Assembly (NCBI RefSeq): GCF_029223255.1
Contig: NZ_JARHUC010000008.1
Location: 186,001-250,000, forward strand
Length of the DNA stretch: 64,000 nt
Direction of reading: 5' to 3'
DNA from: Albimonas marina
GTDB lineage: Bacteria > Pseudomonadota > Alphaproteobacteria > Rhodobacterales > Rhodobacteraceae
Below the pieces are notes generated by a model. It was not told the DNA's origin, made no database searches, and saw nothing but the letters and a program-made list of their open reading frames with translations. Positions 12,001 through 18,129 of this stretch are shown piece after piece; within the stretch, counting starts at the first letter, position 1, and every line of letters starts with the position of its first letter. The position numbers and the translations under genes were made by a program.

Positions 12001-13910
12001 TAGAGGTCCACGGGACCGGCCGCGCCGGTGTACTCGTAGACCGCGCCGCCGATGCCGCTGAAGCTGCCGAAGCGGTAGCCGTCGGCGAGCTCGACCGTGT
12101 CGCCGGGCGAGAGGTCGACGGTCTTGTCGAGCGTGCCCGGGAAGGGCTGCGTGTCGTAGTCCGCGGTCTGGATCCGGTTCGAGACGCCGCCGGTGTTCAG
12201 CGCCTCGACGACCACGTCGCCCGCGCCGGGGGCGACGAGGGTCGCCAGCGCGCCGGAATCGCCCAGGGCGACGTTGGTCGAGCGGGTCAGGTCGACGTCG
12301 GAGACGATCACCGGCACCGGGCCCAGCAGGGAGGCGGTGCGGTTGAGGATCGAATAGTCGACGGCGGAGCTGTCCTCGGCCCGGATCACCAGGCTCGCGC
12401 TCTCGCCCGCGACGGTCCCGGTCCCGACGGTCAGCAGCGCGTTGCGCGCGATCGAGACGTCGGTCTGGTTGTCGACGGTGGTGAAGGCGAGGTGGGCGGC
12501 GTGGGTCTCGGCGATGGCCGCGTCCACCTGGATGTCGGAGGTCGCCTCGATCAGCAGGCTGTCGGCGGTGATCGACGCGCCCGCGCCCAGGATCACGTCG
12601 ACGTCGGTGGTCACCTCGACGTCGGTGTAGCCGCCGATGGAGCCGTCGGTGCTCAGCACCGTGCCGGCGATGCCGAAGTCCCCGTCGAGATCGAAGTCAT
12701 AGTCGACCGCGGCCACGGCCTTCAGGCGCACGTCGGCGCCCGAGATGGCGCCCTGGACGTTGAGCTGCGCGGTCAGGTCGGCGGACTCCGTCTCCCACAC
12801 GAAGGGGACGAGGCCGGCGGAGGCCGAGGCGGACTCCGAGTCCCGCGCGGTCAGCGAGACGTCGCCGGTGGTGGTCAGCGAGGCGCCCGACAGGACGTTG
12901 ATCGTCCCCGCCGTGGCGGTCAGGTTCAGCGAGCCGAAGTCGAGCGCGCCGGAGAAGTTGAGGATGTCGTCGGCGTCGAGCTCGAACACCAGGTCGGTCA
13001 CGCCGACGCCGAAGATGTAGGTCTCGGCCGTGCCGTTGGCGTCGAGCGAGAACAGCCCCCCGGTCTGGGTCAGGGTGAACTCGTCCGCCGCGGCGGAGCC
13101 CTCGAACTTGAAGATCTCGGTCGAGCCGTCGCTGTCGACCAGCGGCTCGAGCCCGGCGTAGGCGTAGACGTAGCCGTCCTTGGTGATCGAGCCGGAATGC
13201 GCGTCGATGGGCTTGTGCGAGGTCAGCGAGACCGAGCCGCCGCGGAACTCCAGCGTGTCGAAGCCGCCGGCGCCGCCGTCCACCCCGCCGTCGATCCGCG
13301 CGAGGTCGTGGACGATGAACTGGTCCTCGTTGCCGGCGGCGCCCTGCAGCGCCTCGACGTCGATGAAGGTGGCCTCCGCGCCGCCGGACGTGCGGCCGGC
13401 GTTGTCGCCGAAGATGTCCCAGATCGTGTCGTCGACGTTCTTGAACGCCAGCGTGTCCTCGCCGTCGCCGCCGTAGATCGCCAGGGGGATCGCGCCTACG
13501 GATTCGAAGCCGGCGCCGTCGAAGGTGATCAGGTCGTCGCCGTCGCCGGTCTCGATCTCGACCGCGCCGATGGTCGAGAGATCGCCGAAGGCCAGCACCG
13601 CGCCCGAGCTGCGGTCGAGCACCTGGATCTTCTGGACCACCACCTCGCCGTCGGCGGCGGCCTCGACCTCGGAGATCATCTGCACCAGCAGATCGTGGTC
13701 CTGCTGATCCGCGGGGGCGGCGGTCAGGTCCACGGCGAGGATGTCGGCGCTCAGCAGAAGGCGCGGTTCCAGGGGGTCGAACCGGATCGCGGAGAGGTGC
13801 CTGTCCCGTCGGGATCGCCTGAGGGCTTCGAGCTTGCGCCGCAGACGGCGCGGCATGGCTTGCGAAGCGTCGGCGCCGGCGTTGCGCCCGAAAGCGAATG
13901 GAAACGACAT
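1..13910 (-). CDS. Giant LEPR-XLL repetitive surface/secreted protein, N-terminal part (partial, runs off left edge)
   Basis: The minus-strand frame from ATG 13910, preceded by a G-run SD (13913-13920), stays open to position 1, giving about 4,636 residues with no stop. Residues 47-56 read LEPRLLLSAD, the LEPR-XLL motif found near the N-terminus of very large repetitive exported proteins. A short RTX-like stretch follows (GGDGEDTL, GGAGGFDTL), suggesting calcium binding and type I-like export. The rest is acidic, Ala/Thr/Ser/Asp-rich beta-repeat sequence. One family of segments carries AFNSLGW and NILF near hydrophobic LD..LG patches; another reads SSGGS..G.G; a third reads VYxYxG then VDLxxxDYxDxxxW. 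A role as adhesin or matrix protein is inferred. The C-terminus and any export genes lie outside the window. Confidence 0.85.
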   Translation of the reverse strand, partial: MSFPFAFGRNAGADASQAMPRRLRRKLEALRRSRRDRHLSAIRFDPLEPRLLLSADILAVDLTAAPADQQDHDLLVQMISEVEAAADGEVVVQKIQVLDRSSGAVLAFGDLSTIGAVEIETGDGDDLITFDGAGFESVGAIPLAIYGGDGEDTLAFKNVDDTIWDIFGDNAGRTSGGAEATFIDVEALQGAAGNEDQFIVHDLARIDGGVDGGAGGFDTLEFRGGSVSLTSHKPIDAHSGSITKDGYVYAYAGLEPLVDSDGSTEIFKFEGSAAADEFTLTQTGGLFSLDANGTAETYIFGVGVTDLVFELDADDILNFSGALDFGSLNLTATAGTINVLSGASLTTTGDVSLTARDSESASASAGLVPFVWETESADLTAQLNVQGAISGADVRLKAVAAVDYDFDLDGDFGIAGTVLSTDGSIGGYTDVEVTTDVDVILGAGASITADSLLIEATSDIQVDAAIAETHAAHLAFTTVDNQTDVSIARNALLTVGTGTVAGESASLVIRAEDSSAVDYSILNRTASLLGPVPVIVSDVDLTRSTNVALGDSGALATLVAPGAGDVVVEALNTGGVSNRIQTADYDTQPFPGTLDKTVDLSPGDTVELADGYRFGSFSGIGGAVYEYTGAAGPVDLYREDYSSPDWTFLGFGAEFDFFAMAFNTLDDTATVAVDAVDIEGASVSILAENSAESILMGKLSKTELAGEVSVEVDQSELTGTAGGVSVEAKDTTLALSEAKAMFSEFGSGADQRSISLAPAGLDFDIAFAINDYSRDVEVWMTQATLSGAGGDVSVLALTDVELGAYHASQADATVNEVASLGGLSMAGTFASNYLSGNTTVDVISSELGTTGSGDVTVRAIDDSGIEAIARAGANAGGSTAVAGSALIAFNAIGLNNATPAPEATGMIDALVGLDLTFGADSAFGNVSAWVSDTDIDSAGDALVEALSTAAISADIQVGATSTASALYGAEGGAVSGALASNRIDREISADLVYSGADGVRADGVAGARATDESFIRSAVTVLASSATKSDAGAGVLDATVNLLLNADHRTTAADGLPLNVAFGETVFVGRDWPSDLGEGGTVYTYLGETNRVIDLTNPTEDFTDLDFWKPAPGADVIPEGYNLTDSNSYGAAGAMALNRIDVDVEASLDELEIHHAAGGVVAEAISSSEIEALVDVTAESSGGSVWGGGDSVTGGAVIASNMILGGAKASMTNAVVEASDPADSIGDVTVRADSAQVITAENKAAVTSGADAIVVTLAVNTIGWEDDFGLLGQALDTLFGFGFSSEQAEEQALAYIQDATVVSDGLVTVEALSRASLTADLSNTASTAAAAFQGAAAASYGAVLSGNYVSARSAAYITDDGLVGSTSVSGALGVHVNAVDAILLDSSTLLSVENKVTNDGGAGIFNDLQNKILNDYVATTNSGTVGLEFGQKVYIASDYDEAKGTRGSVYEFMGDAGSFDLGDTNFLDKDYWREVTDDNAIPGSVARAALKAAGFSTGSSDGMTLLVSRNDVRGGVQAYISDAAVVSSAGDISVTASEEATLLADDASTLTAGTTKMGVVVTNNMTSVAEAFVDAASALALTGNVVVAAQNVSRVDATARSDSKVTKPKTYTDDKGRTRSEVPVNFIVAFNALGWESDNLFVDLFEELVQLDNFVDGETYGVPQTRTEAWMEDSAVQAGGDVSVTATTDASLSADLGTVQKSEKTADFAINAKNGASSMAGGLLFATNKVNASTDAWVKGDLESMTIDATGDVTVASAETSALTATSEVEAISSASSNIDALKGVAAQLDQYDYTSNSGSFLLVQAPADGSPLSAPQFDPLTDLLTETRGFGSLVYVASDYDTSNASGFPGDDPRGLVYEYVGAIGFVDLAATDYTDDTLWRLVTQADYEDLAFPALGNLTNSDSAAYGALIIFNELSGGATTTVENATIETQGDGAIDISAEESATFEATTSTTVSSSGGSSFTGEGDSRAIGGTIVTNSVLATATTSVVGSALTAAFVPDHAATDGAAEVFFGDLVQAGKLIFRSVSNGHDGTPRNLGAELFDVSPDWELVWAIADHDAADGEVAVAPNEIVSDGGLFYVYGGAGDVIDLAAEDFSGPDWTPLATATADGDVSVTAENAVRMDATTTSSLNSEGEAYGLVLAFNTLGYETTNILFNTIDVLLGDTLTSDLLGFDTPSMASATVEDTSVEALGLMDVSAQNAALFNSTVSNAASSVASAHFKADGEGAAAVIASNKVNVAAEASVTESNPALRRIEVGGLEIHAGDVSEVSANVKVVTSSETTNDGGASVIQETRNDLIETRFESTDGTPTVQINLGDLVRLADDYNEELGKPGAVYQWMGADGTTVELATQNYFDEDLWKEILESEILPQGNNVTPSDSKAVAFAVALNDHRTGATASLEGADVTASDADVSVTASESASLSVDVDVTATSSGGDAFGNGESLGIAGARSTNALNGDATAFIADSEIDAAGDVIVAATNDAEMSATNSAYVSTGAQSIGALIAFNALGWDPQNILFETIDTILGNPAISSAFDGDIGADSRAWITESDVAAGGAVMVTADNAAQLTAVLDNEATAAASALYGADGMSFAAGLANNKVNGSAEAWIGTEDGGTAAAPTTVQAGTGVTVAAEDEVGLYSTTAIKSESSASNDGGAGLLNNLVNQVSNDHEYTTESAEASDGLVGLVFGDMVRIASTYAGAGGEEGEIYQFMGESDRRDLATEDYSDRDFWRIVTEDNVIPTAIAKAALKSAGLGTGSAESYGGLVAYNDLRGGAKAYILEAEVGTLDGGVSVSADEGSTLVSNDDSVVTASEAINGILVTNFLQGGAEAFIEDSTILSDSVSDAPVGGDVTVTATNTSLMDVSATSTVTGKKGNNFGVVAAFNAVGYTPTLSLLNAASAIIGDDVFETLLDANQGVKATAKIIDSEVAATGAVRAVALNDAQLHAVAGAETVVTSTSTFAVSAKYGASGMAAAALVSMNRVAAGVEAFIGEDDGTTTIDAGGDVEVRADETAFLTSKSTVIADQASTNNLDALKEYSDQAGPDQYQYTTESGPQVLYGPGGAATSPDSSIPSFNLTGDKVYVSSSHPDAAARGRIFAYTGLSGIEVDLGAQDFLGADSAVWEDVTADDYSDLLFPNVGNLTDSDSRAFGVLVVFNKVESGADAKIADVEVTAENGEVLVSATESAALLSDVTSNVTSSGGSLSGGGTSLAVNAQIVTNVLNASATATIENSDVSSLLAPTFDGSEGLTAVETGDLLEVEGEIWEFAGDDADVDVGAPDLAGGDWVLREGAGDVRVLADNDAQMDARLNSTSQTGDTGVNVTLAFNSLGWKGQNILFGTLDLLLGGLIAEATDNEDTAQAVALIQDTPVTAANEVEVSAVNQAKLNATVSNAADSAASALYGAGGKGLGFVAAANKVSAAADARIVQSAGQTVAADGVSVTASDDSGIWSNSKLVAASSTSNDGGASVIQETLNDLTDADWLASDETQERALVFGDRVRLSDDWSEETRGNAGSVYQYLGDDDLGATPDLALIDYTDLDLWRELPSTQLIPQGFNVTGSDSLAVAGILVVNQVDAETTAKIEGADVDAGAGGVTVRADERATLSATLDSTASSSGGSAVGSGSSDAYNVMAAMNVVNADASAYIENANVATTGGGDVIVAATNDASLLALNTSTTSTGDTGVGIVLAFNSVGWKPSNIFFEVFDAIIGDPLAAGLLGQTDVDTKAAIINSPVNATGRVGVTAVNDAEIVSTLTNTSTSAASALVNASGTAVGATVATNKVAANTEAWIDQTGPAGNLVKGDLAADFETSDGVAALETGTVVRVDDGYPGHQHDSTQASATVFNGDFVEVDGKVYRYVDPDPASAGDTLDLTDEDFGDETRWKPVLAQVGELYEWLGEAVLGADLTVADYADPKLWRRVGGVHVSADETATIDSTITMETTSTVDNDGGIGIVAGLAEALIGDYRFSSESGTQKLRLGDAVRVASTTPGAGTAGDIYRYVGGDILPASFDFAARIAGILIADVEARLAEIAADGSELIGLDSEDPVDAFIIDLENEIDLSAVDFTTDARFEKVDTDFISSVIDFLPNLNVTSSDSTAVGAMVSMNDLRGGATASVTGANVDATGGGIAVSASEAATLSVENTSVVTSDGGSFFVGGGSTGVNAVVATNVAMSSAVATVVNSTMDATNDGAISVQAQNRTDFDALVDNTTNTKGTGVGVTLAFNSIGYESQNILFNALDTLFGTGIATPDPVATKATVTNSDLTAVESVLIGAHTVATMDSEVSTAVVSIDIALADDSNAAISVAGTIARNAMAVETEASSTGGDLVATTGDVAARASDVSAIQSSVTAPAIAIAGTFGGDSKTVSVGVGVARNDIDASTVATLAGTSAASLNDIQAIDGSVIVEASEASTIATSASAAAVAVGASAGATTSVAGGGAISQNAIQSSTSATLANADVTADSGGTGGVSVQADNASEIDAVVVASALAASASFGDGKGIALGFSIARNIIGYDEVENGGDPNDGEIDFADSSFAPSASRSGVSAAIIDSDVAAGGNIDVAATSTAKIDATVASVAVAAAVAGGNSLSIAGAGLYAENRIGLDVSAGIDGGASVVSGSGKILVDAQDSSTIESHVYAVAAS

Positions 13911-14184
13911 GTTTCCCCCCCATATGCATTTGAAGTTCGCCGCCGCCTCCCGCCCCCTGCGGAAACCGTGCCGGCAAACTCCCTGAGACTTTCGCGGCGG
14001 AACTCGCGTCGCGGAAATCGGGGGACATCAAGAGGTTTCATGCGCTTAATCGGGAATGAACGAGCTGTATCGTCTGGATACGATTTCCGGCGCGTTTCCC
14101 TTCCCCAGCGGCGCCGAACGGGGGTCGGATTTTTTTTTCGTTGCGGCGCACCAACCATGTGAACGGGCCGACCCGGCGCGGAAC

Positions 14185-14215
14185 GTTGATTCGGTTCAAA
14201 TATTTTCGAATCAAC
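14185..14215. promoter_or_regulatory. Perfect 9-bp inverted repeat in an AT-rich island
   Basis: GTTGATTCG at 14185-14193 is the exact reverse complement of CGAATCAAC at 14207-14215. The 13-base spacer is AT-rich (GTTCAAATATTTT). It sits about 275 bases upstream of the giant gene start. A dyad of this size and spacing suggests a dimeric regulator site. It is less likely to be a terminator of the SDR gene because the loop, not the tail, is AT-rich. Confidence 0.45.
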
Positions 14216-14302
14216 CGCGCCACCGTCCGGCCCGTTCAGGATTCATTGCCGCTGGGTCAGCCCGACGCCGCGACGGCGAGCCGTCGCAGCGTCACGCGGG
14301 CG

Positions 14303-14334
14303 GCGTCCGGGGCGCGGCCCGCGCCGCCGGACGC
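14303..14334 (-). terminator. GC-rich hairpin just after the SDR gene
   Basis: GCGTCCGG (14303-14310) pairs with CCGGACGC (14327-14334), and an inner GGCGCGG (14311-14317) pairs with CCGCGCC (14319-14325). It starts about ten bases after the SDR stop codon. There is no U-tract, so termination is inferred only from position and stem strength. Confidence 0.4.
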
Positions 14335-14343
14335 GCCTCGTTT

Positions 14344-15117
14344 TCAGGGGTTCATCTGGCTGCCGCCGTTCACCGATATGCGCTGCCCGGTGATGTAGCT
14401 CGACGCGTCCGACAGCAGGAAGGCGACCGGGGCCGCGACCTCCTCGGCCTGGGCCCAGCGGCCCAGCGGGATCCGCGCGAGGTAGGTGTCGCGGAACTTC
14501 TCCCCGCGGATCGTCTCGGTCATCGGCGTCTCGACCATGCCGAAGGCCACCGTGTTGGCGCGCACGTTGTAGCGGGCCCATTCGCGCGCCGCGGACATCG
14601 AGGCGCCGATGATCCCCGCCTTGGCGGTGGAATAGTTGATCTGCCCGATGGTCCCCTGCACGCCCGCGTCCGAGGAGATGTCGACGATCGAGCCGCCGGT
14701 CAGGTCGCCGGCCTTGTGGCGGGCGATGCAGTGCTGGCCGAAGGCCTGCAGGAACAGGAAGGCCCCGGTCAGGTGCACGTCGAGCACCAGCTTCCACTGC
14801 TCGAGCGTCATCTTGTGGATCATCGCCGGGCGGGTCAGGCCCGCCATGTTCACCAGCCCGTGCACGGCGCCGAACTTCGCCACGGCTTCCGCCACCACGC
14901 TTTCGGCGAGGTCGGGGGCCGAGACGTCGCCGATCATGCGCAGGCAGCGGTCCTCGCCCAGCTCGGCACGGGTCTCGGCGAGGCCCTCGGCGTTCATGTC
15001 CACGGCGGCGACGTTGCCGCCCAGCTGCGCCACCAGCCGCGCCACCGCGCGGCCGATGCCCTGCCCCGCGCCTGTGACGATGACGGTGCGGCCTTCCAGG
15101 CTCATCGGGTTGGTCAT
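14344..15117 (-). CDS. Short-chain dehydrogenase/reductase (SDR, FabG-like)
   Basis: This 257-aa protein is a classical SDR of normal length. The cofactor motif TGAGQGIG lies at about residues 15-22, followed by an acidic residue after the second strand (VDMNAEG), which suggests NAD(H) preference. The catalytic SSD and YSTAK (Y-x-x-x-K) are present, and the C-terminus reads TGQRISVNGG, typical of FabG-like enzymes. ATG at 15117 follows a good SD (AGGAGGA). It lies 46 bases downstream of the uncharacterised 15164-16207 gene on the same strand and beside a flavin monooxygenase and an acyl-CoA dehydrogenase. It may therefore oxidise an alcohol or 3-hydroxyacyl intermediate of that pathway. The substrate cannot be read from sequence. 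Confidence 0.85.
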   Translation of the reverse strand: MTNPMSLEGRTVIVTGAGQGIGRAVARLVAQLGGNVAAVDMNAEGLAETRAELGEDRCLRMIGDVSAPDLAESVVAEAVAKFGAVHGLVNMAGLTRPAMIHKMTLEQWKLVLDVHLTGAFLFLQAFGQHCIARHKAGDLTGGSIVDISSDAGVQGTIGQINYSTAKAGIIGASMSAAREWARYNVRANTVAFGMVETPMTETIRGEKFRDTYLARIPLGRWAQAEEVAAPVAFLLSDASSYITGQRISVNGGSQMNP

Positions 15118-15163
15118 GGGTCCTCCTGTCCGGCCATTCGCGGCCTGTCGTTCGCAGCCCGCC

Positions 15164-16207
15164 TCAGGCGGCGGGCGAAAGGGTCCAGCGCAGGCCGTCG
15201 CCCTCGACGCGCGCCTCGACGTCGATGAAGGCGCGGTGGGAGGCGACGGCCCCGCGCCACAGCTCGGTCCAGCAGGCGAGCAGGTCGGCGCGGTCCTCGC
15301 CCTCGATGCCGCGGGCGACGCGCAGGCCGTCGTGGCGGATCACGGCGCGCTCGCCCTCGATCTCCACCTGCGCCTCGTCGCCCATGCCCGCGAAGATCGC
15401 GGCGAGGAAGGCGGCGGCCTCGTGCGGGCCCGCGTCCTCTCCCCCCACTGCGGCGGCGAGGCGGGGGTATTCCTGCAACCCGATCAGGCGGGCGGAGAGG
15501 CGGCCGAGCTCCACGGCGCGCGCGCGCCCCAGCACGCCCGCCAGCTCCCGGACCCCGTTGCGGCAGTATTCGACGGCGTAGTTCCGCCCGGCGCGGGCGA
15601 GGCGCTCCTCGCTCCACTGCTCGGCGGGGGGCGCGGGCTGGGCGGCGGGGTCGAAGGGGGGCGGACGCTCGCCCGGAGCGAAGCGCAGGCGCTCGTCCTC
15701 GGCGAGGTCCCGCTCCTCCTCGATGAAGTAGCCGCAGAGGCCGAACTGCCCGCTCATGTCCTCGGACACGCATACGAAGCCCAGCCGCGGGTTGCCCAGC
15801 GAGACGCCGTTCTGCGCGTACCAGCCGCGCAGGAACCCGCGGGAGGCCTCGATCGGGATGCCGCAGATCACCGCCCCGTCGTACATCCAGCGGGGATGGC
15901 GGAAGCGGACCCAGGCCTTCTTCGGCCCCTCCTCCATGTACTCCACCCGCACCCCGCCGACGCCGTTCGACAGCACGTGATAGCGCGCGCAGGCGACCGC
16001 GGGCGGCAGCCCCTCGAGCCCCAGTTTCGCGAAGCTCGACAGGAACTTGTCGTGGTGCTGGCGGCGGAACAGGCGGAACATCCATTCGCCCACCGCCGCC
16101 GGCCCCTCGCGGGTCGAGACCATCAGCTGCAGGCCCAGCAGCCACTGGTGATGCAGGCGCGCCTGCGCCTCGATCGCCGCGGATGACGTCCCGCCGCTCG
16201 CGTCCAT
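15164..16207 (-). CDS. Conserved protein of unknown function (347 aa) linked to the monooxygenase cluster
   Basis: I do not assign a function. ATG at 16207 was chosen because GGGGAGGAGA lies directly upstream; an in-frame extension to 16501 would overlap the divergent gene and has junk-like composition. The protein has no obvious signal peptide or membrane segment. Its N-terminal half is rich in aromatic residues and charge (LFRRQHHDKFL, YHVLSNGVGGVRVEYMEEG, KAWVRFRHPRWMYDG) and looks like a compact soluble domain. The second half is Glu/Arg/Ala-rich and helical. It is co-directional with the downstream SDR (46-base gap) and divergent from the flavin monooxygenase, so co-regulation with that pathway is likely. 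Confidence 0.7.
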   Translation of the reverse strand: MDASGGTSSAAIEAQARLHHQWLLGLQLMVSTREGPAAVGEWMFRLFRRQHHDKFLSSFAKLGLEGLPPAVACARYHVLSNGVGGVRVEYMEEGPKKAWVRFRHPRWMYDGAVICGIPIEASRGFLRGWYAQNGVSLGNPRLGFVCVSEDMSGQFGLCGYFIEEERDLAEDERLRFAPGERPPPFDPAAQPAPPAEQWSEERLARAGRNYAVEYCRNGVRELAGVLGRARAVELGRLSARLIGLQEYPRLAAAVGGEDAGPHEAAAFLAAIFAGMGDEAQVEIEGERAVIRHDGLRVARGIEGEDRADLLACWTELWRGAVASHRAFIDVEARVEGDGLRWTLSPAA

Positions 16208-16400
16208 TCCGGTCTCCTCCCCGCCCGTGTTTTTCGGCGCGAGCCTAGCGGCGCCGCGCCGCGGAGGCGAGACGAAACGCTTGCCGGTCGGCAGGTGATT
16301 TGGGGCTGCGAACGCGGTATGGTCGCGCCCGAACGCCCCGCCCGCCGCGCGACCGCGCGGGATGCGAGAGCCGGGGCGACGACGACGGGAGGAGCGCGCC
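16208..16400. promoter_or_regulatory. Divergent promoter region between unknown protein and monooxygenase
   Basis: These 193 bases separate two divergently transcribed genes, each with a clear SD. The region must hold both promoters. It is GC-rich and I could not pick out trustworthy -35/-10 boxes. Confidence 0.4.
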
Positions 16401-18113
16401 ATGCGCATCGAGGACGAGGCCGCCCCCGGCGGCGGGAACGACGGCGGCGGGGCGGTCGAGCGGCGCGACGCCGTGGTGGTGGGAACCGGCGTCTGCGGCA
16501 TCTACCAGCTTCACCGCCTGAGGGAGATGGGGCTCGACGCGCTGGCGCTCGACGCCAATCCCGGGCCGGGCGGCACCTGGTGGATGAACCGCTACCCCGG
16601 CGCCCGCTTCGATTCGGAGAGCTACACCTACGGCTTCTCCTTCTCGAAGGAGCTGCTGGAGGAGTGGAACTGGTCCGAGCGCTTCTCCGGCCAGCCCGAG
16701 AACCTGCGCTATCTCGACTTCGTGGTGGACCGGCTCGACCTGCGCCGCCTGATGCGCTTCGACAGCCGCGTCACCGCGGCGCGCTGGGACGACGCGCGCA
16801 ACCTGTGGCGGCTGGAGGTCGAGGGCGCGCGGCCCATCGAATGCCGCTGGCTGTTCCTGGGCATCGGGGTGCTGTCGCGCCCGACCATGCCGCGGATCGC
16901 GGGCGTGGGCGACTTCCAGGGGCCTGAGTTCCACACCTACGACTGGCCGCACGAGGGCCTGGACCTCGCCGGCAAGCGGGTGGGGATCATCGGCACCGGC
17001 GCGACCGGCATCCAGATCATCGCCGAGATCGCGGACAAGGTGGGCGAGCTGACCGTCTTCCAGCGCCGCCCCAACTGGAGCGCGCCGCTCAACAACAGCC
17101 CAATCTCCGCCGAGGAGATGGCGCGGATCAAGACCCGCTACGACGAGATCTTCGCGACCTGCGCCGCCTCGCCGGGCGGGTTCGAGCACATCCCCGCCGA
17201 GAAGGGCTTCTGGGAGGCGACACCCGAGGAGCGGCGCGCCCTGTGGGATCGCCTCTACGACCAGCCCGGCTTCGGCATCTGGCTGTCCAACTACCGCGAG
17301 ATCTTCACCGACGAGAAGGCCAACGCCCTGTTCTCGGACTACATCGCCGAGCGCATCCGCGGCCGGGTGAAGGACCAGAGCGTCGCCGAGAAGCTGATCC
17401 CCAAGGACCACGGCTTCGGCTGGGCCCGGGTGCCGCTGGAGACCCGGTATTTCGAGGCCTACAACCGCGACAACGTCGAGCTGGTCGACGTCTCCGAGAC
17501 GCCGATCGAGCGGATCACGCCGACCGGGATCAGGACCAGCGCGCGCGAGTTCGAGCTGGACGTGATCGTCTACGCCACCGGCTTCGACGCGGTGACCGGC
17601 GCCTTCGAGATGCTCGACGTCGAGGGGATCGGCGGGCGTCGGCTGAACGAGAAGTGGACGCCCGAGCCGCTGACCTGGCTGGGCATGATGACCACGGGCT
17701 TCCCGAACCTGTTCACCCCCTCGGGGCCGCAGAGCAGCTCGGCCACCGTGAACTATCCGCGCTCCATCGAGATGTGCGTGAACTTTGTCTCCGACCTGAT
17801 GGAGGGGGCGCTGGCCCGCGGCGCTACCCGGATCGAGCCGACGCAGGCGGCCGAGGACGCCTGGGTGAAGCACGTGCGCGAGATGTACGAGATGCTGCTG
17901 CTGCGCAAGTCGCGCTCGTGGTTCACCGGCTACAACTCGAACGTCGAGGGGCGCGAGATCGGCAAGGTCCGCCACATCGTCTACAACGGCGGCGGGCCGA
18001 AGTATCAGCGCATCCTCGCGCGCACCGCCGCCGAGGGCTATCGCGACCTGGTCTTCGACCGCGGGGAGACGGAGGCGCGGGCCGAGGCGCCGCCCGCCCG
18101 GGCCGGCGCCTGA
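16401..18113 (+). CDS. Baeyer-Villiger-type flavin monooxygenase
   Basis: This 570-aa FAD/NADPH monooxygenase should insert oxygen next to a carbonyl of a ketone. The first Rossmann motif GTGVCG is at residues 28-33, followed by GGTWWMNRYPGARFD, the conserved BVMO segment. The family fingerprint FxGxxxHTxxWP is complete at 172-183 (F172, G174, H178, T179, W182, P183). The second Rossmann motif GTGATG follows at about 198-203. ATG 16401 is chosen for the SD GGGAGGAG just upstream; an in-frame ATG at 16362 lacks one. The acyl-CoA dehydrogenase starts 16 bases downstream, so the two are probably co-transcribed. This suggests degradation of a cyclic or long-chain ketone to an acid that enters beta-oxidation. 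The natural substrate is unknown. Confidence 0.9.
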   Translation: MRIEDEAAPGGGNDGGGAVERRDAVVVGTGVCGIYQLHRLREMGLDALALDANPGPGGTWWMNRYPGARFDSESYTYGFSFSKELLEEWNWSERFSGQPENLRYLDFVVDRLDLRRLMRFDSRVTAARWDDARNLWRLEVEGARPIECRWLFLGIGVLSRPTMPRIAGVGDFQGPEFHTYDWPHEGLDLAGKRVGIIGTGATGIQIIAEIADKVGELTVFQRRPNWSAPLNNSPISAEEMARIKTRYDEIFATCAASPGGFEHIPAEKGFWEATPEERRALWDRLYDQPGFGIWLSNYREIFTDEKANALFSDYIAERIRGRVKDQSVAEKLIPKDHGFGWARVPLETRYFEAYNRDNVELVDVSETPIERITPTGIRTSAREFELDVIVYATGFDAVTGAFEMLDVEGIGGRRLNEKWTPEPLTWLGMMTTGFPNLFTPSGPQSSSATVNYPRSIEMCVNFVSDLMEGALARGATRIEPTQAAEDAWVKHVREMYEMLLLRKSRSWFTGYNSNVEGREIGKVRHIVYNGGGPKYQRILARTAAEGYRDLVFDRGETEARAEAPPARAGA

Positions 18114-18129
18114 GCGGGGCGGACCGGCG

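Larger units (their letters stand above)
13911..14343. promoter_or_regulatory. Upstream region of the giant surface-protein gene
   Basis: This gene-free stretch of about 430 bases lies between the end of the SDR gene and the start of the giant gene, both on the minus strand. It is noticeably less GC-rich than its surroundings. It holds a G-rich SD next to 13910, a dyad around 14067-14084 (GTATC-N5-GATAC, with ATCGT/ACGAT nested), a run of nine T at 14130-14138, and the inverted repeat at 14185-14215. The promoter of the giant gene should lie here. I could not assign a convincing -35/-10 pair. Confidence 0.45.

Noticed and set aside
24-14162. A 4,712-codon open frame on the plus strand
   Set aside because: It is antisense to the giant minus-strand gene. 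Its translation is almost only Arg, Gly, Asp, Val, Ala and His, the composition expected from the complement of GC-rich Ala/Asp/Thr/Val codons. The minus frame has the LEPR-XLL motif, SD and calcium repeats.
14038-14223. Small 61-aa minus-strand frame upstream of the giant gene
   Set aside because: No SD, no recognisable motif, and it covers the dyad-rich regulatory region; more likely non-coding.
15164-16501. Longer 445-aa version of the unknown protein
   Set aside because: The extra N-terminus is Pro/Arg/Thr-rich, overlaps the divergent monooxygenase gene and has no SD, whereas ATG 16207 has a strong one.
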